Source: JANXUC01 sp964619065
GTDB lineage: Bacteria > Acidobacteriota > Terriglobia > Terriglobales > Acidobacteriaceae
Length of the DNA stretch: 64,000 nucleotides
Direction of reading: 5' to 3'
NCBI GenBank assembly: GCA_964619065.1
Contig: CAZUCC010000012.1
Span: forward strand, 21,525 to 85,524
Positions 16,287-25,315 of the stretch are shown in pieces (position 1 is the first letter of the stretch; each line of letters starts with the position of its first letter). Under the pieces are notes generated by a model, which did not search any database, was not told where the DNA came from, and saw nothing but the letters and a program-made list of their open reading frames with translations. Both the position numbers and the translations under genes were made by a program.

Positions 16287-16829
16287 ATGCAGCGACGTTA
16301 CGCACTCGTGGCCTATGTCACGAACCCTATTGGTAAGTTTGTGGAGGCCCTTCGACGGGAGCTGCATCCCGCCCTGCCGCACTCCGACGCGCATTTGACG
16401 ATTCTTCCGCCCCGTTGTTTGCTCGGCAGCGAGACCGAGGCCCTGACTGCTCTGCAGGCCTTGTGCAGCCAGAGCAACTCTTTCCCTGTTCTCCTCGGTG
16501 ATGTGGATACGTTTCTTCCGGGCACCCCAACGGTATTTGTTCGCGTCGAAGACGGTGCGGAGGACATGCGGGCATTGCATGTAATCTTGAATTCCGGGGC
16601 GCTTGCATCCTGCGAGACATGGCCCTACGAACCCCACCTGACCATCGTTAAGATGGAAACCTCCGCCGCCGCGCAGTCGGCTCTTACGATCTCGCGCTCG
16701 CGCTGGGAGGGTTACCAAGGTACAAGACGCGTCCAAGTTACCGAGCTAGCCTTTGTACGGGAAGAGGACAATGGCACGTGGACTGACTTGGGCCATATCC
16801 CCCTATCCCTTCAGCTGACACACCGCTAA
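16287..16829 (+). CDS. 2'-5' RNA ligase / cyclic phosphodiesterase superfamily protein
   Basis: Cytoplasmic protein of 180 aa in the 2H phosphoesterase superfamily. Both catalytic H-x-T motifs are present: HLTI (in DAHLTILP, about residues 33-36) and HLTI (in EPHLTIVKM, near 117-120). The family includes ThpR-type ligases acting on RNA with 2',3'-cyclic ends. I use the ATG at 16287. A perfect TATAAT at 16271-16276 places the transcript start only a few bases upstream, so the leader is very short. The true substrate is unknown. Confidence 0.82.
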   Translation: MQRRYALVAYVTNPIGKFVEALRRELHPALPHSDAHLTILPPRCLLGSETEALTALQALCSQSNSFPVLLGDVDTFLPGTPTVFVRVEDGAEDMRALHVILNSGALASCETWPYEPHLTIVKMETSAAAQSALTISRSRWEGYQGTRRVQVTELAFVREEDNGTWTDLGHIPLSLQLTHR

Positions 16830-17003
16830 TTCCCCGCAATTTCCAGAGCAGCAGCCGGAATGCCGCGAGTGGCGGGGCTTTCCATGCCACGGCTGCACCA
16901 AAGGTCATGAACGTTTTCCATGTTGCATGACAGGAACCTTGGACGCTACATAGAGGTGGGCACCGAGTGTCCACGAGTTTCTGTTCCGCAGGAGGTGCGA
17001 TCG

Positions 17004-18305
17004 ATGCAGATCGGGGTCTACGGCTCCGGCTATCTGGGTACGGTGGTTTCCGCGTGCCTCGCGGATTTCGGCTCGCCCGTCTCCTGCTGTCACGAGGATA
17101 GCTCGCGAATGGTGGAAATGTCGCAAGGCAAAGTTCCGTTCCACGAAAAGAACCTCGCCGACATGATTCGCCGCAATGTGCGCTCCGGCCGTTTGTCCTA
17201 TTCCACGGACGTAGAAGCCTTTTCCCGGAAAGCCCAGATCATTTTTCTGGCCGAAGATTCCAGCCAGCACCTCATTAGCCTGTGCCGCCGCATCGCCGCC
17301 GCCAGCCAAAAACCTCCCACTCTGGTCATTATGACGCCAGGCCCCGTCGGGACGGGAGTGGCGATGGAGGCCGCTCTCAAAGAAGCGGCACTCAAAGCGA
17401 CGCTAGTCACGCAGCCCACTTTTTTCACCGCCGGCTGTGCGGTGGAAGATTTCAACTGGCCCGACCGCATCGTGCTCGGGACGTCGTCATCGGAGGCCGT
17501 GCTGGCGCTCAAGCAGGTATACCACCCGCTGGTCATGCGGGGTGTACCCGTCATTGTCACCAATCACGAGACTGTCGAACTGTTACGAGTGGCCACCACT
17601 GCGTTTCTCGCCACCAAAATTTCCTTCATCAATGAGATTGCGAATCTCTGTGAACGCGTCAATGCCGACGCGGTCAATCTTTCGCTCGCCCTCGGTCTGG
17701 ACAAAAAAATTGCTCCTCGCTGCCTGCAGCCTGGAGCCGGCATGGGCGGACTGTTTGCAGAAACCGATATGGATTCGCTCGGCCAGCTGGCTCGCGAAAA
17801 TGGCATTGTCATGAAAGTGCTGAGCGCGGCCCGGGAAGTGAATGGAGATCTGACCGATCATTTGATCCGGAAAATTTCCACGGCCATGCAGTCCATCGAA
17901 GGCAAGCAAGTGGGCATTCTCGGGCTGGCTTTCAAGCCCAATACCAACGACGTGGAGGGATCTTCCGCGCTCCGGCTCGTGGAATCGCTGGTGGCTCAGG
18001 GAGCTAAGGTGCGTGCCTATGATCCCGTGGCGATACCCAATGCCAGGCGGCATCTCAACGGCCAGGTGCACTATTGCGATTCCGCGTACTCCGCGGTGGA
18101 AGGCGCTGACGCTCTGGTGGTGGGCACGGCTTGGCCCGAATTTCGGTCTCTGGATTTCGACCGCATCAAGCACTTGGTCAAGCGGGCCGTGATCGTCGAT
18201 ACCAAGAACCTGCTCGATGGAACCCGTATGCGCGCCATGGGTTTCGAGTATGTCGGCGTCGGCCGTCGCGCGGTTGCCCAAGTCCGCACTGCCACCGCCT
18301 CATAA
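17004..18305 (+). CDS. UDP-sugar dehydrogenase homologue lacking catalytic residues
   Basis: Protein of 433 aa with the fold of UDP-glucose/GDP-mannose dehydrogenases: an N-terminal NAD-binding domain (GSGYLG at residues 7-12), a central domain (about 195-290) and a C-terminal UDP-binding domain (GILGLAFKPNTNDVEGSSAL). However, three positions that are conserved in active enzymes differ: the Lys of the ELxK motif is R195, the Asn four residues later is T199, and the nucleophilic Cys of GGSCFPKD is F251 (GGLFAETD). It should therefore not carry out the usual two-step oxidation. An AGGAGGTG site fixes the start. It may bind nucleotide sugars or catalyse a one-step reaction. Confidence 0.8.
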   Translation: MQIGVYGSGYLGTVVSACLADFGSPVSCCHEDSSRMVEMSQGKVPFHEKNLADMIRRNVRSGRLSYSTDVEAFSRKAQIIFLAEDSSQHLISLCRRIAAASQKPPTLVIMTPGPVGTGVAMEAALKEAALKATLVTQPTFFTAGCAVEDFNWPDRIVLGTSSSEAVLALKQVYHPLVMRGVPVIVTNHETVELLRVATTAFLATKISFINEIANLCERVNADAVNLSLALGLDKKIAPRCLQPGAGMGGLFAETDMDSLGQLARENGIVMKVLSAAREVNGDLTDHLIRKISTAMQSIEGKQVGILGLAFKPNTNDVEGSSALRLVESLVAQGAKVRAYDPVAIPNARRHLNGQVHYCDSAYSAVEGADALVVGTAWPEFRSLDFDRIKHLVKRAVIVDTKNLLDGTRMRAMGFEYVGVGRRAVAQVRTATAS

Positions 18306-18435
18306 CAGCAGATTCAATCGGCTGGTATGTTTGAAGGGCACCTCTTCCGGTGTGCCGTATCCAATCAAAAAGAGATCGGGGCTTTAGTCCTGAGGTGCGT
18401 CACCGACATCTTCCGCTGCTATAATCTTGGGACGC

Positions 18436-18512
18436 GGTGGGAGTAGCTCAATCGGTAGAGCTCCGGTCTGTGGCACCGGCTGTTGCGGGTTCAAGTCCCG
18501 TCTCCCACCCCA
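18436..18512 (+). tRNA. tRNA-His(GUG)
   Basis: Acceptor stem GTGGGAG/CTCCCAC plus the encoded extra G at position -1 opposite C73, the hallmark of tRNA-His. The anticodon stem is CCGGT/ACCGG around loop CTGTGGC (anticodon GTG), the T-arm is GCGGG/CCCGT, and CCA is encoded. A TATAAT at 18420-18425 is its likely -10 element. Confidence 0.96.
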
Positions 18513-18518
18513 TGAAAT

Positions 18519-21137
18519 TTACGCTGTAGCCTTCTCCGCCAGCTCTGCTTTCAGCGCTTTCCTCAGCTTTTCCCGCGCCGGTGCGCTGAGCTTCTCTCCT
18601 CCCGAGGTCAAATAAAACACGTCAATCGCCATCTGTCCCTCGGTGTCAATCAGCGCAATCTCGATGTTGCACTTCTGCTCCGCCAGTTGCGAACCCATGG
18701 CGTAAAGCAGTCCGGGGCGGTCCTGCGCAATCACTTCCAGAAGCGTGCTGTGGGTGGAGCACTCATTGTCGAATTCAATGCGCGTGGCTACCTGTACCTT
18801 CTGCACGCGGTTCTTGTCGACCCGTTTGCGGCTGCGCATCAGGGTTTCCAGCGGGACTTCGCCGCCCAGCACGTCGAGCAGGCTGCGTTGGAAGCGCTCC
18901 CATTCAGGCATGTTCAGCTCCAGGGTGCGAAAAGGATCGGTGAAGTGCAGCGTGTCTACCACCACGCCGGCGGCATTCGAAAACGCGCTGGCCTTCACGA
19001 TGTTCATGCCCCATCCCGCCAGCACGCCGGCAATGGTCGCGAACAGTGCCGGACGGTCCTTGGTGACCACGTTCAGCTCGTACCATTGCCGTCCGCGTTC
19101 CGAGCGGATCTGCACCGGATACTGATTCAGCTTCCCGACCATCTCCACGTGCCGCAGCACAGCCTCCGCGGAAAACGTGCGCAGGTAGCGCTCGGGCAGT
19201 CCATCGAGAAAGTCCTTGAGACGTTTGCCCAGCGACGGCGCCAGCAAGCGGATGCGCGCCAATCGATCTTCGTTGGTATTCGTATCCGTGCCCAGCCTGC
19301 GATCCGCGTGTTTGTTGAGATAGTTGGCCGCCCCCATATAGAGCTGATATATGTTCTCCGCTTTCCAGGGGGTGAGCGCTTCCGGATTCACGGCCTTGAT
19401 ATCGGCATAGGTCATCAGGCACAGCATTTTCAGCCGCTCGGGAGTGCCGATCTTCTCCGCGAAGACCTGGACATTTTGCGGATCGAACACATCGCGGCGT
19501 AAAGCTGCGGACATGTCGAGGTGGGCGCCGATCAAGAACAGCACCGCCTCCTGGTCGGCGGGCTCCAGGTCCAGCCGTGTCAGACAGCTCCTGGCCGCTT
19601 GCAGGCTGGTTTCCACGTGGCTCTCTCCCGGCATGCCTTTGCCTGTGTCATGCAGCAGAAGCGCGAGGTAGAGCAATTCTGGTTGTTCCAGTTCCTCTAG
19701 CAATACCGCGAAATGTTTATCCCACGCGCCCTGCGCGCGTGCGAGATTGTGCAAATGCTCAATCGTAAGGAAGGAGTGCTCATCGACCGTGTAGCGATGG
19801 TAAAAATCACGAATCACCAGAGCGTCGATGGGAGCAAATTCCGGCAAGAGCAGCGTCAGCAACCGTAGTGCGTGCATGGTGCGCAGAGCGTCGGCAGCCT
19901 GCGGCTCCAGCAGAATGTCGCGTAGCTTGCGCCACACCGCTGCCCCTTGCGGGGGAGAAAGCGCCAGTTGCGGCAGGACCTGCTCAATTCGGCGCGCGGT
20001 GGTCGCGCTCAAGCGCAAGCCGTGATGAGCCATGAACTGAAACACACGCAGCACAAACTCGGCATCTTGCACCGCGGAAGCCTGTTGCAGATAGATAAGA
20101 CCGTCCACCACGGAAAAGTCTGAGTTGGAAACGCGCGAGCGCCAGCTTTGAAATTGCCGCAAAAGTGACGACCTTGCTGCTGGAATCTCATCGAGAAGCT
20201 GCGTGGCCATTCCGTGGATCGACCGTGCGTGGCGGAAATACGTTCGCATCCACTCCGCCGCCGTCACCGGCTTCTCGCTTTCTAAGCCGATCCCTCGTGT
20301 CGCCGCTTCCTCCTGCGCTTCCCACGTCAGCGTATTGTCGTCGCGATTGTGCCGGAAGTGCAGGAAGCAGCGCACGGATAGCAAGAACTCGTGCGCCCGC
20401 TCGAAAGCTCCCCGCATCGGCGCGGGCAAAAGCGCGCGCTCCTCAGGCCAGCGCCGTAGCTGATCCATCGTCGAGATCAGGGCGAGCCAATTCACCAGGT
20501 TGTAGTCTCGCAGTCCGCCTGGTCCGTCTTTCATGTTCGGCTCCAGGTGAAACACAGTGTTGCCAAACTTTCCGTAACGCGAACGCGTAATCTCTGAAAG
20601 CCGCTCCACCAAAGGCTGGTATTCACGCATCACCAGCTTCGGAACCAGCTTCTCCCGCAAGCGCTCGAAAAGTTCGTGGTCTCCCGCCAAATAGCGGCAG
20701 TCGAGCAGGGAAATGGGAAACTCCGGATTATCGCGGTCAAACTTTTCGCATTCGGCGAGCGTGCGCGTAGCGGGACTGAGCCGCAGCCGCAGATCCCAAA
20801 TCTCTTGTGAGAAGCGGCGGATTTTGTCGCGGAATTCGCCCTCCGACCATCCACCATCGTGCAAGAAAAGCAGATCCACATCCGATTGCGGCAGCAACAT
20901 GCCACGCCCGTAGCCGCCGAGCGCTACCAGGGCAAACTTCCCCGGACCACCTTCCTCGGCGGAAATGAACTCCCTCCACAACCTTTGGCAAAGGCTATCG
21001 ACCAGCCTTGCCCGTCCCCGTGCTGTAACTACGCCATCGCGCGATGCCGCAAAGTCCTGCTGCAGGCGTGCCGAGCCATCCGTATACAAAGATCGCAGTT
21101 CGTGGCTGAGCGAAGGTAGAGAACTCACAGTGGTCAT
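18519..21137 (-). CDS. glnD: [protein-PII] uridylyltransferase/uridylyl-removing enzyme
   Basis: Nitrogen sensor of about 872 aa that uridylylates PII at low glutamine and removes UMP at high glutamine. Domains in order: a nucleotidyltransferase with GGYGRGMLLPQSDVDLLFL (about residues 78-96; G-G-x-G-R and D-x-D metal ligands), the helical GlnD region with LEPNMKDGPGGLRDY, an HD domain around residues 410-560 (EHSFLTIEHLH and LLLHDTGKG), and two C-terminal ACT domains that sense glutamine (about 680-760 and 790-870). I place the start at the ATG at 21137; a TTG 15 bases upstream is possible. It stands alone, convergent with tRNA-His, with no glnB or glnA nearby. Confidence 0.95.
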   Translation of the reverse strand: MTTVSSLPSLSHELRSLYTDGSARLQQDFAASRDGVVTARGRARLVDSLCQRLWREFISAEEGGPGKFALVALGGYGRGMLLPQSDVDLLFLHDGGWSEGEFRDKIRRFSQEIWDLRLRLSPATRTLAECEKFDRDNPEFPISLLDCRYLAGDHELFERLREKLVPKLVMREYQPLVERLSEITRSRYGKFGNTVFHLEPNMKDGPGGLRDYNLVNWLALISTMDQLRRWPEERALLPAPMRGAFERAHEFLLSVRCFLHFRHNRDDNTLTWEAQEEAATRGIGLESEKPVTAAEWMRTYFRHARSIHGMATQLLDEIPAARSSLLRQFQSWRSRVSNSDFSVVDGLIYLQQASAVQDAEFVLRVFQFMAHHGLRLSATTARRIEQVLPQLALSPPQGAAVWRKLRDILLEPQAADALRTMHALRLLTLLLPEFAPIDALVIRDFYHRYTVDEHSFLTIEHLHNLARAQGAWDKHFAVLLEELEQPELLYLALLLHDTGKGMPGESHVETSLQAARSCLTRLDLEPADQEAVLFLIGAHLDMSAALRRDVFDPQNVQVFAEKIGTPERLKMLCLMTYADIKAVNPEALTPWKAENIYQLYMGAANYLNKHADRRLGTDTNTNEDRLARIRLLAPSLGKRLKDFLDGLPERYLRTFSAEAVLRHVEMVGKLNQYPVQIRSERGRQWYELNVVTKDRPALFATIAGVLAGWGMNIVKASAFSNAAGVVVDTLHFTDPFRTLELNMPEWERFQRSLLDVLGGEVPLETLMRSRKRVDKNRVQKVQVATRIEFDNECSTHSTLLEVIAQDRPGLLYAMGSQLAEQKCNIEIALIDTEGQMAIDVFYLTSGGEKLSAPAREKLRKALKAELAEKATA

Positions 21138-21313
21138 CCTAGGGCGCCTCAACAGGCATTGGATTGAGGGAGATACAGACGGCCTAGGTTCACTCTACGA
21201 GGGGTCGCGGCTTAAGGGAAATCGAAACAATCTATCGTGCCGATCAGGCGATCTTATGCCCAGAAGTAGGCTTGTAACTATCTAAAAACATTGCACTAGC
21301 GTCGTTCTTGCAG

Positions 21314-21808
21314 TTACTCATTTCCGGAGTGCTTCCCATCTCCAGTCCAAGGCACTAGATCGCGCCGCTTTACGGGAGACGAGAGGACCACTGAGGTTGA
21401 AGTCGTACCGAACGGCGTGAGCCGATCAATCAGCGATTCCAGGTGCTGCACCGACCGCACTGCCACCTTCATAATGAACGAGTCTCCGCCCGTACCGCGA
21501 TGGCACTCCAGTACTTCAGGAGAATCCTTGACCACGGCCGCCACCTTCGCGAAGACATCACCCACCACACTCATGCGGATGAGCGCCAACACGGGCAGAC
21601 CCATCCTGGGGGCACTCACTTCCGCGTGGTAGCCCAGAATGATGCCCGCGTCTTCCAGCTTGCGGATACGCTCAATCACCGCCGGGGTCGTCAATCGGAC
21701 TCGCCGTGCCAGTTCGGCAAAGCTCAGCCGCCCATGTTGTTGCAGATGATGGAGCAGCTTGCGGTCAACGTCATCTAAACGTAACTCACGTTGTAATGTC
21801 TCTGCCAT
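21314..21808 (-). CDS. Lrp/AsnC-family transcriptional regulator
   Basis: Regulator of 164 aa. The N-terminal winged helix-turn-helix (about residues 12-60: LDDVDRKLLHHLQQHGRLSF, LTTPAVIERIRKLEDAGIIL) precedes a RAM/AsnC effector domain (about 70-150) that forms oligomers and binds amino acids. It is transcribed divergently from the homogentisate operon, 109 bp apart, with symmetrical operators in the gap. It very probably controls that operon in response to tyrosine, phenylalanine or a pathway product, and its own synthesis. The effector is inferred only from context. Confidence 0.9.
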   Translation of the reverse strand: MAETLQRELRLDDVDRKLLHHLQQHGRLSFAELARRVRLTTPAVIERIRKLEDAGIILGYHAEVSAPRMGLPVLALIRMSVVGDVFAKVAAVVKDSPEVLECHRGTGGDSFIMKVAVRSVQHLESLIDRLTPFGTTSTSVVLSSPVKRRDLVPWTGDGKHSGNE

Positions 21809-21821
21809 GATTAACTTTATA

Positions 21822-21846
21822 AAATATGTGATATTTCAGCAATATC
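21822..21846. promoter_or_regulatory. overlapping palindromes, candidate Lrp/AsnC operator
   Basis: AAATAT-GTG-ATATTT (21822-21836) is a perfect 15-bp palindrome, the length typical of Lrp-family sites. It overlaps GATATT-TCAGC-AATATC (21830-21846), also perfect. Both lie in an A+T-rich gap between the divergent regulator and hppD starts. Confidence 0.6.
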
Positions 21847-21917
21847 TTTAATTCAACCATTCCACTCTGCTGCATTCCACGCGAAAATCAAGAATACTAG
21901 GAAAAAGGTGACAAGCA

Positions 21918-23009
21918 ATGCAGAACCCCCTCAAGCTCAAGCGCATACACCACATCGAACTCTGGGTTGGCAACGCCAAACAGGCGGCGTTCTACTACCG
22001 CAAGGCGTTCGGCTTTTCGCAGGCAGGTTACTCGGGGCTGGAGACTGGAGAGCGCACGCAAACCTCGTATGCCATGTCGCAAGGTAAAGCAAACATGGTA
22101 CTTACATCGCCATTGACACTCGACCACGCGGCTGTCGAATTCATGAAGAAGCATGGCGACGGCGTACGTGATATTGCCCTGGAAGTGCCGGACGCCGAAT
22201 CTGCTTTTCAGGAAGCGGTCAGGCGTGGCGCCAAGCCGTTTCATGAACCCAAGATCGTCGAGGACGAGTATGGCAAGATTCATCGCGCGGCCGTCCACAC
22301 TTACGGCGACGTGATTCATTCTCTGATTTCTTTTCAGGACTATAAGGGACCGTTCTTACCGGGCTATAGCGCCACGCCGCTTGCGGCGGAGAGCACCGGG
22401 ATCCTGCGCATCGATCACATTGTGGGCAACGTCGAGTTGGGAAAGATGAAAGAGTGGGCGAACTGGTATTCCGATGTGTTCGGCTTCCAGCGCTATCTGA
22501 CTTTTGACGATAAAGATATTTCCACGGAATACAGCGCATTGATGAGCATCGTTATGTCGGACGATTCGCACTCAGTGAAGTTTCCGATTAACGAGCCGGC
22601 GAACGGGCGTAACAAGAGCCAAATCCAGGAGTATTTGGACTGCAACTCGGGCCCTGGCGTGCAGCATGTGGCACTGGCCTGCAAGGATGTGGCGGATACG
22701 GTTTCGAAACTGCGGGGGAATGGCATCGATTTTCTCGGTGTGCCTGGTAGCTATTATGACGCGCTTCCGGAGCGTATCGGCGATATCCTGACGCCGGAAG
22801 AAGAACGAAACGTGCGCGAGCTCGGCATCTTAGTGGACAAGGACGAGGAAGGCTATCTCCTGCAAATTTTCACCAAGCCCGTCGAGGATCGCCCTACGTT
22901 GTTTTATGAGATCATCGAGCGCCGAGGCAGTCGCGGCTTCGGCAAAGGCAATTTCAAGGCGTTGTTCGAATCGATTGAGCGCGAGCAGGCGCTGCGGGGC
23001 AATCTGTAA
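21918..23009 (+). CDS. hppD: 4-hydroxyphenylpyruvate dioxygenase
   Basis: Non-haem iron enzyme of 363 aa that converts 4-hydroxyphenylpyruvate to homogentisate in tyrosine breakdown. It has two vicinal-oxygen-chelate halves. The iron ligands are recognisable in the C-terminal half: His in RIDHIVGNV, His in GVQHVALACKDV and Glu in FYEIIERRG. The C-terminal signature RGSRGFGKGNFKALFESIE is typical of true HPPDs and separates it from hydroxymandelate synthase. AAAGGTG precedes the ATG. First gene of a four-gene operon; hmgA follows after 20 bp. Confidence 0.97.
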   Translation: MQNPLKLKRIHHIELWVGNAKQAAFYYRKAFGFSQAGYSGLETGERTQTSYAMSQGKANMVLTSPLTLDHAAVEFMKKHGDGVRDIALEVPDAESAFQEAVRRGAKPFHEPKIVEDEYGKIHRAAVHTYGDVIHSLISFQDYKGPFLPGYSATPLAAESTGILRIDHIVGNVELGKMKEWANWYSDVFGFQRYLTFDDKDISTEYSALMSIVMSDDSHSVKFPINEPANGRNKSQIQEYLDCNSGPGVQHVALACKDVADTVSKLRGNGIDFLGVPGSYYDALPERIGDILTPEEERNVRELGILVDKDEEGYLLQIFTKPVEDRPTLFYEIIERRGSRGFGKGNFKALFESIEREQALRGNL

Positions 23010-23029
23010 TTCACGAGAACGTGGACACC

Positions 23030-24340
23030 ATGGGAAACCAGAATCAAGCTGTGCGTTACCAGTCCGGGTTCGGCAATGAGTTTGCCACGGAAGCAGTTGC
23101 GAAGGCTCTCCCGGTTGGCCAGAACTCGCCGCAGAAGCATCCACTCGGTCTGTATGCGGAACAACTGAGTGGCACGCCTTTTACTGCGCCGCGCGGGACC
23201 AACCGCCGGGCCTGGTTGTACCGCCTGCGCCCCTCGGTCGTGCACAAACCTTACACTCCGATCTCCGGCATGGGGCTGTTGCGGTCTTCGCCTTTTGAGG
23301 AGGTGCCCGCCACTCCGAATCAATTGCGCTGGAGCCCATTCGAGATTCCGAAAGAGCCCACGGACTTTGTGCAGGGCATCCGCACTCTCGGCGGTAATGG
23401 AGATTTCCAGACGCATACCGGCTTCGCCATCCACGTCTATGTTGCGAACCAGTCCATGACGGACAGCTTCTTCCACAACGCCGACGGAGAAATGCTAATT
23501 GTCCCGCAACTTGGCCGCCTGCGTGTGATTACGGAGATGGGCGTGATCGAGGCCGGTGCTTGTGAGATTTGCGTGATCCAGCGCGGCATCAAGTTTCGTG
23601 TCGAGCTGCCCGACGGCAAGGCGCGCGGCTATATCTGCGAGAACTACGGTGCTCTGCTGCGCTTGCCCGATCTTGGACCGATTGGAGCCAATGGCCTCGC
23701 CAACCCGCGCGATTTCCTGACCCCTGTCGCTGCGTTCGAGGATCGCGAAGGCCGTTACGAGGTCATCAACAAATTTCAAGGCCGCCTATGGTCCGCGGAG
23801 TACGATCACTCGCCGCTTGACGTTGTGGCCTGGCATGGCAATTACGCTCCCTATAAGTACGATCTCAACCGATTCAATACCATCGGTTCCATCAGCTTCG
23901 ACCATCCGGACCCGTCGATTTTTACCGTGTTGACGTCGCCGTCGGAGATTGCGGGTACAGCGAACATCGACCTTGCAGTTTTTACGCCGCGGTGGCTGGT
24001 GGCCGAACACACGTTCCGTCCGCCATGGTTCCACCGCAACTTCATGAACGAGTTCATGGGCCTGATTACCGGCGAATACGATGCAAAGGCCGAAGGTTTT
24101 GCCCCCGGCGGCGCCAGCCTGCACAACTGTATGGCAGGCCATGGACCGGACGCTTCTACGTACGAGCAAGCCACCAGCGCAGACCTCAAGCCAGTGCATC
24201 TGACCGACACCATGGCCTTCATGTTCGAGACCCGTTACGTGGTTCGACCCACAAAATACGCGATGGATACGACCGAACTGCAGGGCGAATATTTTGAATG
24301 CTGGCAAGGACTGAAAAAGCATTACATCCCGAAGGAGTAA
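23030..24340 (+). CDS. hmgA: homogentisate 1,2-dioxygenase
   Basis: Cupin-type iron dioxygenase of 436 aa that opens the ring of homogentisate to give maleylacetoacetate. Recognisable features are the N-terminal YQSGFGNEFATEA, the central RGYICENYGALLRLPDLGPI and the C-terminal active-site region with PPWFHRNFMNEFMGLI and GGASLHNCMAGHGPD, which hold the His/Glu metal ligands. I use the ATG at 23030; a GTG nine bases upstream is an alternative. The next gene follows after only 4 bp. Confidence 0.97.
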   Translation: MGNQNQAVRYQSGFGNEFATEAVAKALPVGQNSPQKHPLGLYAEQLSGTPFTAPRGTNRRAWLYRLRPSVVHKPYTPISGMGLLRSSPFEEVPATPNQLRWSPFEIPKEPTDFVQGIRTLGGNGDFQTHTGFAIHVYVANQSMTDSFFHNADGEMLIVPQLGRLRVITEMGVIEAGACEICVIQRGIKFRVELPDGKARGYICENYGALLRLPDLGPIGANGLANPRDFLTPVAAFEDREGRYEVINKFQGRLWSAEYDHSPLDVVAWHGNYAPYKYDLNRFNTIGSISFDHPDPSIFTVLTSPSEIAGTANIDLAVFTPRWLVAEHTFRPPWFHRNFMNEFMGLITGEYDAKAEGFAPGGASLHNCMAGHGPDASTYEQATSADLKPVHLTDTMAFMFETRYVVRPTKYAMDTTELQGEYFECWQGLKKHYIPKE

Positions 24341-24344
24341 AACC

Positions 24345-25301
24345 TTGAAGCCGGCATTAAGGCCTATGGTCGCAGCACCCGCGAGGTCGAGTTCTCTTCC
24401 GGAGAAAGTTCCGGCTGCCCTCCGTGCGTTGCTGAGCGGCCTCGTCGACTATGCAGGTATGTTTCCGCCGGCCAAGCTGTCCCTCGAAGAAGCTGCCGGT
24501 AACTTTGTTCGTTATGCGCGTGGTCCGCACGCGTGGCTGCTGGGAAAATTTATTGTTCCCGCCGTCCAGCTTGGGGCGCTTCGCGCCTTCTTGGCACGGA
24601 ATCCGGAAGCGCAAGGGCTCACATGTTCACTCTCGGTGCTGCTCGGTTCGGAGCCGTTACACGATGCCGAACTAATTCGAGCGGCACTGGCGGAAAGTGC
24701 AAGAAAGGCGCGTCCCTTCTCAATCGACGCGGTTGAATTTCGTCCCGGTTCCACCGCCATGGTGGCCGGGCTCTCTGCTGCGCTTCCGCAAGGTCCTTCC
24801 GTATTTTGCGAAGTTCCACCCATGGAAGACATGCCGGTCTGGCTCGCTGCCCTCCGCGAGACCGGGCGGTTCGCTAAAATTCGCACGGGCGGGCTCACCC
24901 CAGAGTCGTTCCCGCCCTCGGCGGCCGTCGCCGAGTTCCTCGTGCAGTGTAAGGCGCACGGTATCGCCTTCAAAGCGACGGCTGGACTGCATCATCCCGT
25001 GCGCTCGGAGCATCCGTTGACCTATGAACCGAACAGCGTCTGTGGCGTGATGCACGGATTTCTGAATGTTTTCCTGGGTGCGGCGTTGCTGGAACGCGGA
25101 ATCACGAAAGATCAGCTCATTCAGATTCTCGACGATACCCAGGCTACCGATTTCCACTTCTCCGGAGAGTTCGCACATTGGAATAAATTGCTCATCAAGG
25201 AAACTGACCTCGCCGGAACACGCCAGCACTTTGCTATTTCTTTCGGCTCGTGTTCTTTCGAGGAGCCCATCGCGGATCTGCAAAAACTTGGCCTCTTATA
25301 A
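24345..25301 (+). CDS. conserved hypothetical protein in the homogentisate operon
   Basis: Uncharacterised soluble protein of 318 aa. The start is a TTG with an excellent AAGGAG eight bases upstream. Notable segments are GLVDYAGMFPPAKLSLEEA, a Lys-containing FKATAGLHHPVR near residues 210-221 that looks like an active-site loop, and a Cys-rich GSCSFEEP near the C-terminus. The FKATAG segment recalls lysine-bearing strands of TIM-barrel enzymes, though I cannot assign a superfamily. It lies between hmgA and fahA where many bacteria carry maleylacetoacetate isomerase; no glutathione-transferase-like gene exists in the operon. It might supply or bypass that step, which is inference. Confidence 0.75.
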   Translation: MKPALRPMVAAPARSSSLPEKVPAALRALLSGLVDYAGMFPPAKLSLEEAAGNFVRYARGPHAWLLGKFIVPAVQLGALRAFLARNPEAQGLTCSLSVLLGSEPLHDAELIRAALAESARKARPFSIDAVEFRPGSTAMVAGLSAALPQGPSVFCEVPPMEDMPVWLAALRETGRFAKIRTGGLTPESFPPSAAVAEFLVQCKAHGIAFKATAGLHHPVRSEHPLTYEPNSVCGVMHGFLNVFLGAALLERGITKDQLIQILDDTQATDFHFSGEFAHWNKLLIKETDLAGTRQHFAISFGSCSFEEPIADLQKLGLL

Positions 25302-25315
25302 CTAACCTCCCTCTT

